A DNA stretch of 64,000 nt, taken from positions 28,245,118 through 28,309,117 of the forward strand of contig NC_079149.1 in the NCBI RefSeq assembly GCF_945859685.1, written 5' to 3'. The stretch comes from Eupeodes corollae. Its lineage: Eukaryota > Arthropoda > Insecta > Diptera > Syrphidae. How positions within the stretch are numbered: the stretch's first letter is position 1; each line of letters begins with the position of its first letter. Below, piece by piece: positions 35,213 to 46,399 of this stretch. Under the pieces are notes generated by a model. The model was not told where the DNA came from, did no database searches, and saw only the letters and a program-made list of their open reading frames with translations. The position numbers and the translations under genes are program-made.

Positions 35213-36144
35213 TCAAATCGGGTGGGCTGAAAAGTGTGTTGTAATTTTGTATTTTGTAACATTGTTTCGTATATGTTTTTTGTAGGTAATAAACTTGAGA
35301 AGAAAACTGATTTTACATGAAAGCCGATATCGACAGCCAAGAGCTTTTAGAAGATCTTTAAGTGATGCATTTAATCCTTTGGAGTTGCCACAATGGCTGT
35401 GTGTACATTTGCCCTTTTTTTGTTTTTTGGCTTCTTTTGTTTCTTCTGATACAGCTTTGAGAGCTTCACAAAGTTCCTTTTTTACTGAAAAGTTCTCTTT
35501 AACTCCATCAGCCAAATCCTTCATTGTGTGACATAAATCGTTTTTAAGTTCCAATTCCTTTTGGAAAGCTTTGTAGGCAGAACTTTTGTGAGAACTTCCT
35601 TGCGGACGAGAATAAGGTTTTTTTTGAGGAATATTCTTTGGGGAGGGCGAGGCTTCTTGAAAAAGATTTTGTATTTCAGTATCGGTGATGATGACATCAA
35701 AACTTTTTCGGGTGGCCCTATATTTTCTTTATTTCCTTTCCTCTTTGGAACGGCGGCGCCCAAACTAAACGTTGCTGCAGCGACACCTTCCAAAGACTCT
35801 TTCATGCCAACTAAATCATATATGGCCTGTTCGAAACCGGAAAATTTGTATTCTTTGTTAGCCCTACCAGTGGCATTTTTCGATTTTAAATTTTAAATTG
35901 TTGTTAATGATTACTTTTTTACATTCTGGAATTGTTTTTATCGGCGGCCCACATGACTTTACGTCCCCCTCTGTCTTCTCCCATAACTGTAACACTTCTT
36001 CCTTTGGCCTGCTCTGGAATCCACAGGCGATATCCCGACATTCCTCAATTAAATTTAGCAACATTTGCAGCTGCGACTTATTAGTTGTTTTGGACCTATA
36101 AAATTATTAAAACTTTAACAAACAAAACAAACAAAAACTTACAT
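35213..36144 (-). pseudogene. Myb/SANT-like DNA-binding protein, intron-split start codon, two frameshifts
   Basis: Minus strand. Exon 1 ends ..AAAAAAT at 36143. A 47-nt intron (36142-36096) begins GTAAGT and ends TATAG. Exon 2 begins GTCC at 36095, so splicing creates the ATG across the junction and reads MSKTTNKSQLQMLLNLIEEC. Residues to about 65 (ACGF..SRPKEEVLQLWEK, CGPPIKTIPECKKV) form a Myb/SANT-like trihelix of the kind found in Harbinger accessory proteins. A frameshift near 35880 leads to ATGRANKEYKFSGFEQAIYD and AAVPKRKGNKENIGPP. A second near 35705 leads to SFDVIITDTEIQNLFQEA. The frame then runs through a lysine-rich coiled segment (ALKAVSEETKEAKKQKKGK) and CTHSHCGNSKG to about 35213. 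In the intact family the protein would bind DNA in the nucleus and help the transposase. A host-domesticated gene is possible, but the frameshifts argue against it. Confidence 0.72.
36096..36142 (-). other. Predicted 47-nt intron splitting a start codon
   Basis: On the minus strand: donor GTAAGT, T-rich interior, TTTTAATAA branch-like sequence, acceptor TTTTATAG. Removal joins AT to G and gives ten further in-frame codons before the next ATG at 36064. Confidence 0.68.
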
Positions 36145-36899
36145 TTTTTGTTTCTATTTCTCCAAAACACTTTTGGGGAACAATTCGGCGGGAGACGAGT
36201 AAAGACTTTCCCTTTTTTGACATTCTACTACTTTTTTCCCCGAGAATTTTTTCCCTTTTTCGAAGATTGATTGTAATAAGGAAACGGAAAGAGGAACAAA
36301 ATTCCCGTTTGTAATAAGAGAGTGGGAAAATGGGAAGCTTGCAAATTGTTCTGGACGGTTTCACCAATATTTTCGCATGTCCATGGAAAAATTTATTTGC
36401 ATTCTTGATTTGATCAAAAAGGAACTTAAACCAAACCACTTGGCCTTTAGGAAAGATATAATTTCTCCTTAAGAAATGTTCTCCAAATTTATAATTTTGC
36501 GGTAAATTTGCACGCGAACAATTTATTCGTTCGTAGCAGCCAAATTGCAATTCGTTACTACCAAATTATTTTAACAAAATTTTCTTGTAACATTAGTGTA
36601 AATTGGTTTTTTATAATTTAAATGTGTTTTTGTTTGAAATTGGCTTTTTGAGATGTGTTAAATCATGTTCGTTAGTGTATTCGTTCATTTGTTGTTCGCT
36701 TTCATGTGCAAGGCCCTTAAGATTTTGTTTGTTGAGTTATTCACGAAGTTTAACCAATTGAGTGTCATACTTTTCGTAGGTTTCTTATTTGCATGGATTT
36801 TATAAAAAAAATATTGACTTAATACTAACGGCATTGTTGTTATTTTTGAAGTCAATGACTTTGCTTGTTCTTAAAATATTTTAGTCTAAAGTAAATGTT

Positions 36900-37290
36900 T
36901 TCAGTATTTTGGACAGGATTCAAAAAACAGCATTGAAAATGATAGGCGATAGAACTACAACCGAGTTACGTCACTCGAACACCGCCCCAATATTTATGTC
37001 TTTCGTTGTTCTACCGATATTTTTATAAACAGTGTTCTGTCGAATTAGTCAGTTGCATTTCCCCCCTTCAAACTATTCAGCCGTAATACTCGTACTTCTA
37101 GGAATGCTCATCAGTTTACCCTTGAGCTCAGTTTTGGACGTACTGTCAAGTATAGAGATTCTTTTTTTAACCGCACATCGGGAAAGTGGAATGCTTTACA
37201 AAACTCTATTTTTCAATACCATTTTAACATTCAAAACTTAAGACCAATGTGCATCGGTATCTCCTCTTCCTTCCTTCCCTAATTTTTTAA
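36900..37290 (+). mobile_element. CR1-like LINE 3' fragment, opposite orientation
   Basis: Plus strand. RIQKTALKMIGDRTTTELRH (36917-36977) matches the ERRAFKLIGD region of the 24-kb copy. It is followed, through frameshifts, by QLHFPP, RNAHQFTLELSFGRT-type residues and a WNALQNS-type tail. The RT domain is absent (5' truncation). Confidence 0.75.
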
Positions 37291-37479
37291 AGCTCGCACT
37301 GTTTTAAACTTTAAACATGTTAAGGGTATTAACATTGAATAATTATAATGAATTATTATTAATTAGAAGAAATTATTCAGTGGTATTAATAACCGCTTGA
37401 GTTCCCATCAACTATAAAAAAATATTAAAAATATTGTTTCGTCAAATTTTGTTTAGCAACTCGATTTTTTAGCTTTATG

Positions 37480-37590
37480 CCAATTTTGTATGACGTCGCA
37501 ATGTATTATATAATATTTCACTGAAGTCGACAAAGTTTTTGGCTTGTAAGATATATTGGATCAGAAAGAGTGTCACCTGGATCTTTTAAA
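37480..37590 (+). repeat. Decayed fragment of the composite repeat's right module
   Basis: GTATGACGTCGCAATGTATT, TTTTTGGCTTGTAAGATATA and AGTGTCACC align in order to the block at 7185-7280 and 23195-23290, with many substitutions. Confidence 0.55.
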
Positions 37591-37614
37591 AAGTTAATTT
37601 TTTTTATTAAAACG

Positions 37615-38345
37615 TTTAAAATTTGACATTTTATGTAAAACACTACGAGTATATCATCTATATGACCATCACTCGAATTGTTGCAGGCATCGATTCTTTT
37701 GAGGAAATTTTCGACCACTTTTGACACATCTCAGCCACCATATTGGATTTTAAGTGCTCAAGAGTAAGTGTTTTTTCAAATCGCATGATCTTGGTGGCCA
37801 GTTGATATCGCCGAGAAACTAGAAACTACGCTTCAGGAAATGTCGCTTGCAATAAAGCCATATTCGTTCGAATTTTGTGGCATGTGGCACCCTCTTGTCG
37901 AAATCACATATTCTCCAAGCCGTATTCTTTAATATCAGGTAAAAAAATAATCGGTTATCATATAGCCATAACGCTTCGAATCCACGTTGACAGTGCTTCC
38001 ATCGTCGTTTTCGAGGATTTAAGGTCCACTCACACGTCCAGACCAAAGAGCTCACGAAATAGTAAGTTTTTGTAAATCTAAATACAAAATACGGCATAAT
38101 GGCCGTAAAACAGTGCTAATTACTAAGGACGACGAGGATTCCACACATTCGGGCCCTCGGCAACCCGGCAGCGATATTTTCAGTGATACGAGCTAAACGA
38201 TGATGAACAGGTCTCCAGCCTCTAAATTTCTTCATAATTTGCCAATTGATTGAGTTGTTGGGCAATTATGTAAACCATAAAATCCTCTATCCGAATTTTG
38301 TAGTAGTTTTTAACAATCTGCTCTGCGATAGTTAAGCGATCCATT
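37615..38345 (-). pseudogene. mariner-type transposase fossil with internal deletion
   Basis: Minus strand. It starts at 38343 MDRLTIAEQIVKNYYK, then a damaged helix region (AQQLNQLANYE, VHHRLARITENIAAG). After a large internal loss it shows a fragment aligning to CHTTKFERIW-type residues, then GDINWPPRSCDL in broken frames (about 37810-37770), EHLKSNMVAEMCQK, and SGRKFPQKNRCLQQF. The motif order equals that of the 31-kb transposase, but the first catalytic D cannot be read and terminal inverted repeats were not found. This is the oldest-looking of three mariner remnants in the window. Confidence 0.72.
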
Positions 38346-38349
38346 TTTG

Positions 38350-39554
38350 TAAAAGTCGCACATTAAACTAAAAAAAAAATACTTTTGAGATCCGCTAAAT
38401 CTTTGAGCTTGACCTCGGCAATTGTCTCACTGACGATTTTCATTGAAAAACATTCATGTTTATAGCTTTATAGAATTCATCATTCTGTATTAGTTTGCAG
38501 TTAACTGTGTGTGTTTCTTCGGTTTCATGGTTTTACTACAAATCTCTGCTACTTTGCTTGGTTGGAGTTTTGGCCGCAACTTGCCTCATTTTATCACATC
38601 ACAATATTTCCCGCCGCTTCTTTGACACACTTGTGTCGAGTATTTAATTTCATCAATAGATACCCTCTTTAAAGTTCCACTGTTTTTCGACGTTTCGTTT
38701 GGTCACGTGACTCCCCGAGTTCTTAGCTTGATCTTCCGGAAAGTCTACCAACAGGAAGAGCTATTTTTTCCCGAATCCGCTCTTTATTCTGACCCAAAAA
38801 ACAGCTTTCAATTCGATTGCAGAGTTAATAATTTGGTTTGAAGCCCTAGATAATATGGAGAAGTTCATCTTCACAAGGTTTTGTTTTGTTAAATCGCCTT
38901 TTTGAGCTTCATTTTACCAACTCATGGAGCTGTTTTCTTATCATACACAAATTGTAATAAGGCTCATCTGGAATAATGAAGGTCGTTTTAAGGTTTTTTT
39001 TTTTCAAAGGCTGCATTTTTTCAAACGCAAACTCCGTTCAACTGTTTAATAAAATATATGATAGACTCTGCTGAGGTTGGTTGCGCATATTTAAAAAACA
39101 CTAATTTTTTGAAAAAAATAGGTGTACATTTTTTAAGTGAACAATTCAACTCATTAATTTGGACAAATTAAGTAGAATATTTAAATAATTGTTTCCTTAA
39201 CATACTCTACACACACCTTGATTAACGACATCCATATCAAATTCCCCCCCCCCTCCAAAAATACTCAAAAAGTACACTTTTTCAAATCGCACAATGGACG
39301 TGACCACTTTGTGCATAGAGTTCAGTAAGTAGTAGCCTTACTACTAAGTTGTAGTCTTGCTGTAATGGACACAAACTTAATCTTGGAAGGAAAAATTGAG
39401 TGAATTGATTTGTGGTCACGTTTAAAGTGATTAACTGTAATTTGTACGTACACATGCACACACATAAATCTCTATTAAACCCATCGATTTCGATTTAAGA
39501 GACTTTGAAATTATGCTAAATGTTTAAATTTACCCGTAACTTTCCTTACAGTAC
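38350..39554. other. Unassigned stretch with a coding-like fossil on the minus strand
   Basis: No gene is called. On the minus strand around 38760-38665 the frame reads LPVGRLSGRSS, stop, ELGESRDQTKRRKTVEL, a basic motif that looks like decayed protein-coding sequence, with further broken frames on both sides (38500-39030). The family is unknown. 39245-39256 is a C run. The rest is AT-rich. Confidence 0.4.
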
Positions 39555-40290
39555 TTATAAAATTTGGTTGAGGTCCTCTCCCACCTTGGTGCGCCACCTG
39601 AGTCGCGGTCTTCCTCTACTGCGCCGTCCCATGGGATTGGATTCGAAGACCTTCCGGGCTGGAGCGTTGATGTCCATCCGCTCTACATGACCTAGCCATC
39701 TATGCCTTTGGACTTTAATTCTGCTAACTAGGTCAGTGTCGCTGTACAGTTCGTCGTTATATCTTCTACTCCATTCTCCATCTTTGCGTACGGGAACAAA
39801 AATCACCCGAAGAATTTTTCTCTCCAAGCATCCTAAGACGCTCTTATCTTTCTTTGACAGGGTCCAGGCTTCAGCGCCATAAATGAGAACCGGGATGATG
39901 ATTGTCTTATAGATGGTGATTTTAGATGCTCGAGAGAGGACTTTACTTCTCAATTGCCTTCTAAGTCCGAAGAAGCAGCGACAGTGCATCGCCTTGTCTT
40001 AAACCTTTTGTGATATCAAATACATCGACGTTAATAGAGCAGCGTGCAGTCTCCATCGTCATTCTGCACAAACGGATAAGTTTGACAGGGATGCCAAAAC
40101 TAGACATTGCTCGGTAGAGCTCTTTCTTATAGATGCTGTCATACGCGGCTTTAAAATTGATAAAGAGATGGTGGGTGTCGATTTGAAGTTCCTGGGTTTT
40201 TTCTAAGATCTGCCTTAGTGTGAATATTTGGTCGATAGTGGACTTTCCTGGTCTGAAGCCACACTGATAAGTACCAATGAAATGTAGCTT
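39555..40290 (-). mobile_element. RTE-clade LINE fragment (copy B)
   Basis: Minus strand, the counterpart of 1-975. At 39989-39555 it reads FFGLRRQLRSKVLSRASKI, YKTIIIPVLIYGAEAWTLSK, CLERKILRVIFVPV, RWLGHVERMD and GRRSRGRPRLRWRTKVGEDL. After the junction at about 39979 it jumps to the RT part (KLIRLCRMTME, about 40080; FINFKAAYDSIYKKEL, about 40170-40120; CGFRPGKSTIDQIFTLRQIL, about 40270-40205). The 384 bases present in copy A at 319-702 are missing. Confidence 0.9.
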
Positions 40291-43100
40291 AAACTTTATT
40301 CAATAAAGCCTATTTTAGAAATTTGGAACACAAAATAAAGTGATATTTTGGGAAAGTTCTAAGAATTTATCTAAAAATGCAGCTTTTTTCAAGCTTAATC
40401 CAGTTTTGAAACAAAATTTTCTTTTACTATTTTACTTTTGTTAAAAAAAGAAAACCACATTTCGGCTTAGCTAGTTACCTCTTTTTTTTGATTTCGTCTG
40501 ATGACTCCTCGTTCTCATTAGAAGTTATGCTTTTGAATTTTATTATTGGCTAAAATGTACAGAAAGACTGACATTAACAACATCAGCTTGCTAATGTAGC
40601 ACTATTTTGATTTGTCGATACAAAAATTCCCTTAACTCCGTCATTAAACTTGAATTAAGTGTAATTTTCCGTCTAAATAAAAAGTAAAACTTAATACAGT
40701 TTGATTTATTCTTTGGTATCAAAATAGGTACATTTTGGCCAATAAACTACAATATTTCATGTCTACCAATTATTCTCACTCAATGTCACGTTCTTAAATA
40801 TAAGTATAGAGGTCGCTTTATTTGCTTGTAGATGTAGACCCATTTCAACTTTGTTATGTATTCTTTCTGAATTATTTATTCCGATTGTCAATCTCGTACC
40901 CAATTGTGGGACGAAACAAAAAAGAAAGTCCTTACCACATTGAAACAAAAACAAAACAAAAAAAGTAAAATAAAATAATAAAATAGCCTCAGAATATTGT
41001 TGAGTCCACAAAAGTACTTCACAGCCTTAAATAATGGATTTGCCTTGTTTCGCACAATGTTGGAACAAAAATATCCACCCAACGAACGTCAAGCTCTGGG
41101 AAGGTCAAAAAGACGCCATTGCCCCAAGCATTCCAGGGACCCTTTTTTTTGTGTTGTCTATGATGTAACTTTCTGTATGTGTGTGTGTAAGTAAGTATAG
41201 ATATATAAAACACATCAAGAACCCAACCTCATTGGTGACCATTAATGTGCTGCTGCAGTTATTCGTTATTTCTTCGTCCTTCCAGGCTTTACGTAGTCCG
41301 TCGCTCGTAGTCGCTATAGCAATGGCGTATATGGTTCCTGGATAAAAAAGGCATTCTTGAAAAATTACTTTATCAACATTTAACAGCAACAACCACAGCA
41401 ATGGCGGACGGAAGTGGTGTATAGTGTATTGGTATAAAAATAAATTGTCTGGATATTTCTTCGTGTGTTTTTTTGTTTTTGGAGATTTCCCTATTTTATG
41501 GTTAAATCGGACTCCAGCCACATAACTATGTTGTCAGAAAAGTGTATTATGTAACGTTTTTTTGTTACTAGCTCCAAACCAGCAGGGAGTCTTTTTCCTA
41601 ATAGAAGACTAGACGCAGACAGGGTAGATGAAAAACCCAAATGACAATTTAAAAAACCCTCAAGAATCTCTTCCATCCTTGCAATTTCCAACATTAAATT
41701 AAGAATTCCTTTTTCCATTTTATTTTTCGTTGGTGTTGCTGTTACTGTAGGTAAATCAGTGAAAGAGTGAAAGAATTTCCACACTACAAGGACACCTTTT
41801 TGTTGGTACCCACTCCACTCCACCAACTCTATATAGCAACCAAGATGAATACAAGGACGAGGACGACGAAGAAGTAATGTGTCACACTAGGGGGAGTTTG
41901 GAAAATTGTATTTGAAATTCCTTGAAACCGAAATTGTTATGCAATTTTACTGTCAGGATTGAGGACGAAGGAAGCTTCCTACCTCACACAGTACATCCTC
42001 ATATCCGTTTTATGCCGCTTCTCTCAACCTTTTATACTCCGCTGCTGATGTGATTCATTGTTGATGATTCCTCAGAAGTCACAACACTCCGACGAACGAC
42101 GGCGACGACGACGATGTCAGGACTCCCGACTATGACTACGACGGGTGTTGTTAAGTCTGCTGAATAGATACGTGTTGTGTTGTGTTGTGTTGTTCGTCTT
42201 CTTAGTCATGTCGTGGTTCTTTTACCGGCTTTTTCATAATATTAACATAGGTATGAAAATGCTCCTACTTTTAAGCCTGCATAGGTATACCTTATGAAAA
42301 GAGCGAGGAGCAAATTTTCCACAATTTAGCTGAAAATGTCAAAACTCTAAATAAACGGTCTTCACTTTTACAGGTAGGTAGCTAGATACAAAGGCGTCAT
42401 AGTGGATAGGGCGTGTCAGAGCTTGACATGGTTTTTGTGTACTCAGGCATTATACAAGAGTTAAAGTGAATCTTTAGTCGTCATCGAGGTTATGTTAGGG
42501 TTACAATTTATAAAGGCAAGTTTATTATGTATTTGCACCTTTGTGGGATAAGTAGTTGGAGGGTTGGCTGTTTAATAGGGTTTCCTTCCTGGTGGAGAAA
42601 ATGTGGATGAAATGTTCAATGTTCTGTTCAGTGTTCATGATGGTGTGCGGTAAAAAGAAGAAGTTAAAAGTTAAATTTGTGATTATGTCTACAGAACTTA
42701 ATTGAAGCTTCGTTTTGTTCAGTTTTTGGCTTCATAGCAGAGGAGGTAGGTTTTGGTTGGCAGAGTTGAATTACGTTTATTAAAACATGTCTTAGATTAT
42801 GTGGGAATGTGCGCGGACTTTTCTGCTTAGTTTTTCATCGCCTATGGTATTTTAAATGGAGAGATAAAAAAGATTTTTTTTTACAAAAATTGGGTTGAAG
42901 ACCTTTTTAATTATTCAGGTAAGTGTCTTTTTGTCCGTTAAGTCAGTGAATAAGGTAAGTACCTGCTACAATATGCATCAGGCAAAGATATGAGCTCATT
43001 CTATAATTAAATTTTTTTTCAGTAGAAATTTTGTTTATAAAGTCTTTGTAAAAATTTAGAAATTTAAGTCTTTAAGGAGTAGGCATCAGTTGTTTACTGT
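40291..43100. other. Stretch without recognisable genes (copy B)
   Basis: Nearly identical to 976-3800. The same short open frames appear without domain support. Confidence 0.6.
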
Positions 43101-43859
43101 ATACGATAGTCATTTTAGAACGTAGGTATTTTACATTTTCCTAAAACTTGAGTATGTTAGGCAAAGCAAGATAAATATGGAAAATCATATCTGCATTTGG
43201 ACATTGTTTTTTTTTAACTGAATTTTTACTGTTTTGGGATACAAAATCTCCAAAACATTAAGAGCCTTAAATCTCGTTGTTTAAAGATTTAGTTTAGGTT
43301 ATTTCATCAAACAGAGTACAACTCTTAAAGACTATTTTATAAAGTTAATATAATAATTAATTTAAATATATTTATATATGTACAAACATAATAATAAATA
43401 ATAATGGCAGCAATAGATAAATCTTAATCTCAAAACAGATTGCGATAACAAAGCAGACATTGCATTTTTTTTTAAAACATGTTTTGAAAAATAAGAAAAA
43501 AAATATCTATAACCTCAATAACAGAATTCGTGTCTTCTATGCAACTTGCAAACGGTTCGTTTCTACTACAATTTCGTCTATGAGAAGTCTCTCGCAAATG
43601 AAAATTAGAGCGGAGAGTCCTTGATAGAAAGTAAAAGAACAGTGGATCCGATTGCTTATTACATCTTTACAAACACTATTTTTTTTTTTACAGGAGGAAA
43701 TATTCAAAAGACACTTGGCAGTATTCGACACCAAGTAGTGTGGGACTTTTAACCACTAAAACCACCTCTTCATCAAGACCAATCTTGACTTCCGATTTTT
43801 CTTTCTTAACTTTGTACAATCACTTTGGGGGAAGTTTAAACTTTTAATACTTTACTATG
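43101..43859. other. B-only sequence left of the Jockey element
   Basis: Absent from copy A except a short match at 43605-43645 (GAGCGGAGAGTCCTTGAT), which in copy A lies at 3821-3838. It may include the 3' untranslated end of the Jockey element. No gene is supported. Confidence 0.5.
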
Positions 43860-46230
43860 TTTTTTTAGACCATAATCTTGAGAGGCTTGGTTCTTCTTAA
43901 TCTCCGAACATGGTTTCCTATATTCAAGACGCACTCCACTTCAGAATAAGTATGACTTTGCAGTCTCTGGTTGTGCGATACAACGTATTTTTTACCAACT
44001 TCTGTAACCATTTCTATTTGTAAGTCACGATGTAGATCGGTATTTCTTATGTACCAAGGTACATTAACTTTTCCACGAAAGACTTTGTTTTGGAATTTTT
44101 GGATGATTTCGCTGTTTTTTTTTCTTTGTACAGCCCCATGATTGGATTTCATAGGTGCAAACAGGCTTTAGAACTTGATTATACAGCATTATTTTTTTTG
44201 GATTGATAAATCATAGTTGTTACCAAGTAACCAGTACATTTTTCTATACTTTAAGTTTAGTTCTTCTCTTTTCTTTTTGATGTGCTCTTTCCATTAAGCT
44301 TTGTATCCAAAGTCATTCCCAGGTATTTAGCCGTATTGGCGTAAGATACAGCTTGAATATTGGAATATTGTTTATCTTTTTATTTGTAAATTTTATATGT
44401 GAAGATTTTGTTTCATTGAGTTTGATACGCCATTTTTCGGTCCAAACTTTCACTGTGTCGACGGCATTTTGTAGTTTTACTGCTGCGTTAGAGACACATT
44501 TGTCGGTAACCAAAATTGCGGTATCATCTGCAAAAGAAGCCATTATGATGTGAATACCAACTGGAATATCCCTTGTGTATAGTAAATACAGGGTTGGACC
44601 TAGGACACTTCCTTGTGGTACACCGGCTTCTATTTTCTTCAATTCCGAGTATTCTTGATCGTACCTTACTCTAAACAATCCGGTCCGAGCTGTACGATTT
44701 TAATATTTCAAAGTACTGCCTGAGATGATCCCTTTGCAGTTTGTATTCAAGTCCCTCATGCCAAACCTTGTCAAAGGCTTGAGCAACATCTAAGTAAATA
44801 GCTGAACATACTTGTTTTTCTTCTAATTCTTTTTCTATTACATCCGATATTCCATGAACTTGGTCTATTGTGGAATGTTTATTTCTAAAGCCAAACTGTT
44901 GGTTTCTTCTTTCTTCTATGATTTTGCTAAGTCTCTTCAGAAGCAGTTTTTCAAAAACTTTTGCCATAATTGGTAAAGGCGATATTGGTTTGTAAGCCGT
45001 CACTTCTGTTAGTGGTGTACCTTGCTTTGATATGACAATTACTTCAGCAATTTTTCAATGGTGCGGGACATACTAGTGCTTAAGGCATGCATTTATTATA
45101 TATTGAAGTTTTATGAAGGCTTTCAATGGCATTTCTTTCATAACCTGAGCATTAATTACATAGATCGTAACCTGGTGATTTTTTATTTGATAGTTGATGT
45201 AAACACATACTTTTTATTTCTTTAAGTCTTACAATTGGTATTTCAATTTCATCTATCTTATCAACAAACTGTAAGCTATTTTCAGCTTAAAAACATTCGC
45301 AAGATGTTCAGCGAAAAGGTAAGCTTTTTATTTCGGGTTACCGGGTTATTTCATTTAATTTAATCTTCTATTAGAAAATGTTGGAGTACTTTCTTCAGCG
45401 GCCTTACAAATACATCAGCAATAAACTGTTCCACTTCATGGTCAATTTGCTCCATTGTATCCATGGGAGGTCTTAAATTTATAAAACTTAAAAGCCTTTC
45501 TCTAAAATCATTCTAGTTTGTTTTCTTATTTACAAGCTTTGGTTTACTTTTTTCTAGTACTTCCGATTTACTTAGTGGAGTATAATATGATGACAGGTCA
45601 TAATTACCTTCGACACTAATGTGATTTCGTTTGATTCCTTTAGCTATGAAAAAGTCAATAAGGTCTGGTATTTTGTTAGTATCGTAAGGCCAGTAAGTTG
45701 GCGACCTGAAGGAATAGAATTCGCTTTGTTGATATAAGTCTTGAACATCAATATGTGTGTTTCGCATTGAAGTCTCCACCAACAAGAAAGTTATGCCCAA
45801 GAAGATTAAATAGATTTGTAAAGTTATCTTCTGTCGGGGCAGTATAAAGCTGTTTTCTTAAACTCTTTCGTTTTCATACCAATAATAATAGTTGTTACTT
45901 GCATATTTTCACTAGTAAACTTGGTTACTTCATAATATTTTAAGCTTTCTTTTATAAGGTGGATGTGGAGCGTGGTAACATGAACAGTTTTCTATTATCT
46001 TATCCTCGGGAGAGCACGAGGAATGAAGACCTCTGGCTACTACTTTTAATTGACCTTGTAGCTTTCTTCTCATATGAGTGCCATTGTATTTGGTGTTTCC
46101 TCAGTTCTTCAGTGACAGATCTATACGCGTCAGATTTTTCGACTGTGACTTTCCAGTTCTTTTTGTTATACGATGTGTATTTGCAAGCTTTTTAAGTACA
46201 TTTTTCTATTATTTTGTTAAGATCTCCAAA
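43860..46230 (-). mobile_element. Degenerate Jockey-clade LINE, present only in copy B
   Basis: Minus strand, ORF1 to ORF2 order preserved. 46195-45960: WKVTVEKSDAYRSVTEELRK, QWHSYEKKATRSIK, the gag-like region next to the zinc knuckles of Jockey ORF1. 45830-45510: endonuclease pieces (LVGGDF-like in a broken frame, SPTYWPYDTNKIPDLIDFFI). 45003-44671: YKPISPLPIMAKVFEKLLL, QFGFRNKHSTIDQVH, IYLDVAQAFDKVWHEGL. 44660-44313: VPQGSVLGPTLYLLYTRDIP, ASFADDTAIL, KWRIKLNETKS. 44150-43865: VNVPWYIRNTDLHRDLQIE and RRLRRTKPLKI. The FADD box is intact, but internal deletions and frame breaks make it inactive. Copy A lacks it. Confidence 0.9.
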
Positions 46231-46399
46231 AATTGCAAATCCTGACACCATAATTGGTGGTGGTGAAATTTTCCCCTTTTCATTTGAGCAAAACAACAAA
46301 CATTATTGAGAAATATTTTCTTATTACTTCAAGCAGTTGAATGTCAATAAGCAGGCATCTAGATGGATAAGATGGTACTTCTATCAAAATCAAATCGAT

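Larger units (their letters stand above)
34967..36716 (-). mobile_element. Harbinger-like non-autonomous element
   Basis: The left end reads GGCATCTTGCACATGA (34967-34982). The right end on the plus strand reads TTCATGTGCAAGGCCC (36701-36716), an imperfect inverted match (GGGCCTTGCACATGAA). The flanks are TAA on the left and TTA on the right, close to but not an exact direct repeat, so the target duplication is uncertain. The 1750-bp interior holds a Myb/SANT-like gene remnant and no transposase. PIF/Harbinger elements usually carry both genes, so this would be a derivative that kept only the Myb-like one. Assignment rests on gene type and end similarity. Confidence 0.6.

Noticed and set aside
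37819..38097. Open frame of 92 codons on the minus strand
   Set aside because: It lies inside the mariner fossil, mostly in a frame that is not the transposase frame.
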